A DNA stretch of 64,000 nucleotides, taken from NCBI GenBank assembly GCA_007449985.2, contig VIIQ02000614.1:186001-250000 (forward strand), in the 5' to 3' direction. Source of the DNA: Desmodesmus armatus (Eukaryota > Chlorophyta > Chlorophyceae > Sphaeropleales > Scenedesmaceae). Below are positions 63,767 through 64,000 of this stretch, piece after piece. A program made the position numbers and the translations under genes. Within the stretch, counting starts at the first letter, position 1. Every line of letters starts with the position of its first letter. Below the pieces are notes generated by a model that was given only the letters and a program-made list of their open reading frames with translations, was not told the origin of the DNA and did not search any database.

Positions 63767-64000
63767 TTAGGCAGAGGTGAACTTGGTCACGGCCTTGGTG
63801 CCCTCAGACACGGCGTGCTTGGCCAGCTCTCCTGGCAGGATCAGGCGCACAGCGGTCTGGATCTCGCGGGAGGTGATTGTGGGCTTCTTGTTGTACCTGG
63901 CCAGGCGGGAGGCCTCGCTGGCGATCTTCTCGAAGATGTCGTTGATGAATGAGTTCATGATGGACATGGCCTTGGAGCTGATGCCAGTGTCGGGGTGCAC
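63767..64000 (-). CDS. Histone H2B, C-terminal 77 residues (cut by window end)
   Basis: Core histone H2B forms a dimer with H2A. Visible from [12 protein letters not shown] to the end: [20 protein letters not shown], the [20 protein letters not shown] helix region, [20 protein letters not shown] and the C-terminal KFTSA. The Lys in AVTKFTS is the conserved ubiquitination site. The N-terminal tail and start lie beyond position 64000. No intron is seen in this part. H2B is usually paired divergently with H2A in such clusters, so H2A probably lies just outside the window (inference). Confidence 0.97.
   Translation of the reverse strand: MHPDTGISSKAMSIMNSFINDIFEKIASEASRLARYNKKPTITSREIQTAVRLILPGELAKHAVSEGTKAVTKFTSA

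Overview
This is nuclear DNA of a green alga, most likely a chlorophycean of the volvocalean lineage. The evidence is the many-intron genes with GT-AG introns whose acceptors are mostly ctgcag or tgcag, the CAG-rich low-complexity coding, the TGTAA motifs after some stop codons, a Ser-Pro hinge lectin of cell-wall type, and histone genes that end in a conserved 3' palindrome instead of a poly(A) signal. The species cannot be named from sequence alone.

Layout. 653-4162 (+): 3' part of an FAD-dependent oxidoreductase of the plastid cyclase/reductase-like group. 4400-8723 (+): class I (SIRT2-like) sirtuin with a one-base break in its NAD motif exon. 10261-15799 (-): very large Gln/Ala-rich protein whose frame slips five times. 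17592-19525 and 20805-22792 (+): tandem BTB/BACK-type paralogues of 513 residues each. 24030-32195 (-): a 19-exon Egalitarian/EXD1-like protein with two CCCH zinc fingers and an exonuclease fold that has lost most catalytic acids. 32839-35244 (+): RING E3 ligase, divergent from the previous gene. 37508-45282 (+): secreted protein with C-type lectin and malectin domains, a Ser-Pro hinge and a hydrophobic C-terminus; its introns hold long hairpins. 46875-48998 (broken) and 49980-51893 (+): tandem LRR paralogues. 52799-54592 (-): pICln. 56152-64000: histone cluster H1 (+), H4 (-)/H3 (+) divergent pair, and H2B (-, cut by the window end), with an intronless coiled-coil/Gln-rich gene and a possible retroelement tail between H3 and H2B.

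How it fits together. The genes are mostly independent housekeeping or lineage-specific genes; only the histone cluster is a functional unit, with shared 3' processing signals and shared promoter motifs. Exon boundaries below were derived by matching splice sites and codon phase across introns. For multi-exon genes nearly all phases close exactly, which makes the few places where they fail (all of them one base short) stand out.

The most unusual items are the pseudo-exonuclease/CCCH protein with a triplicated N-terminal module, the 53-bp perfect inverted repeat inside a lectin-gene intron (a candidate small-RNA precursor), and the consistent one-base-missing pattern in the broken genes, which argues for assembly error in at least some of them.
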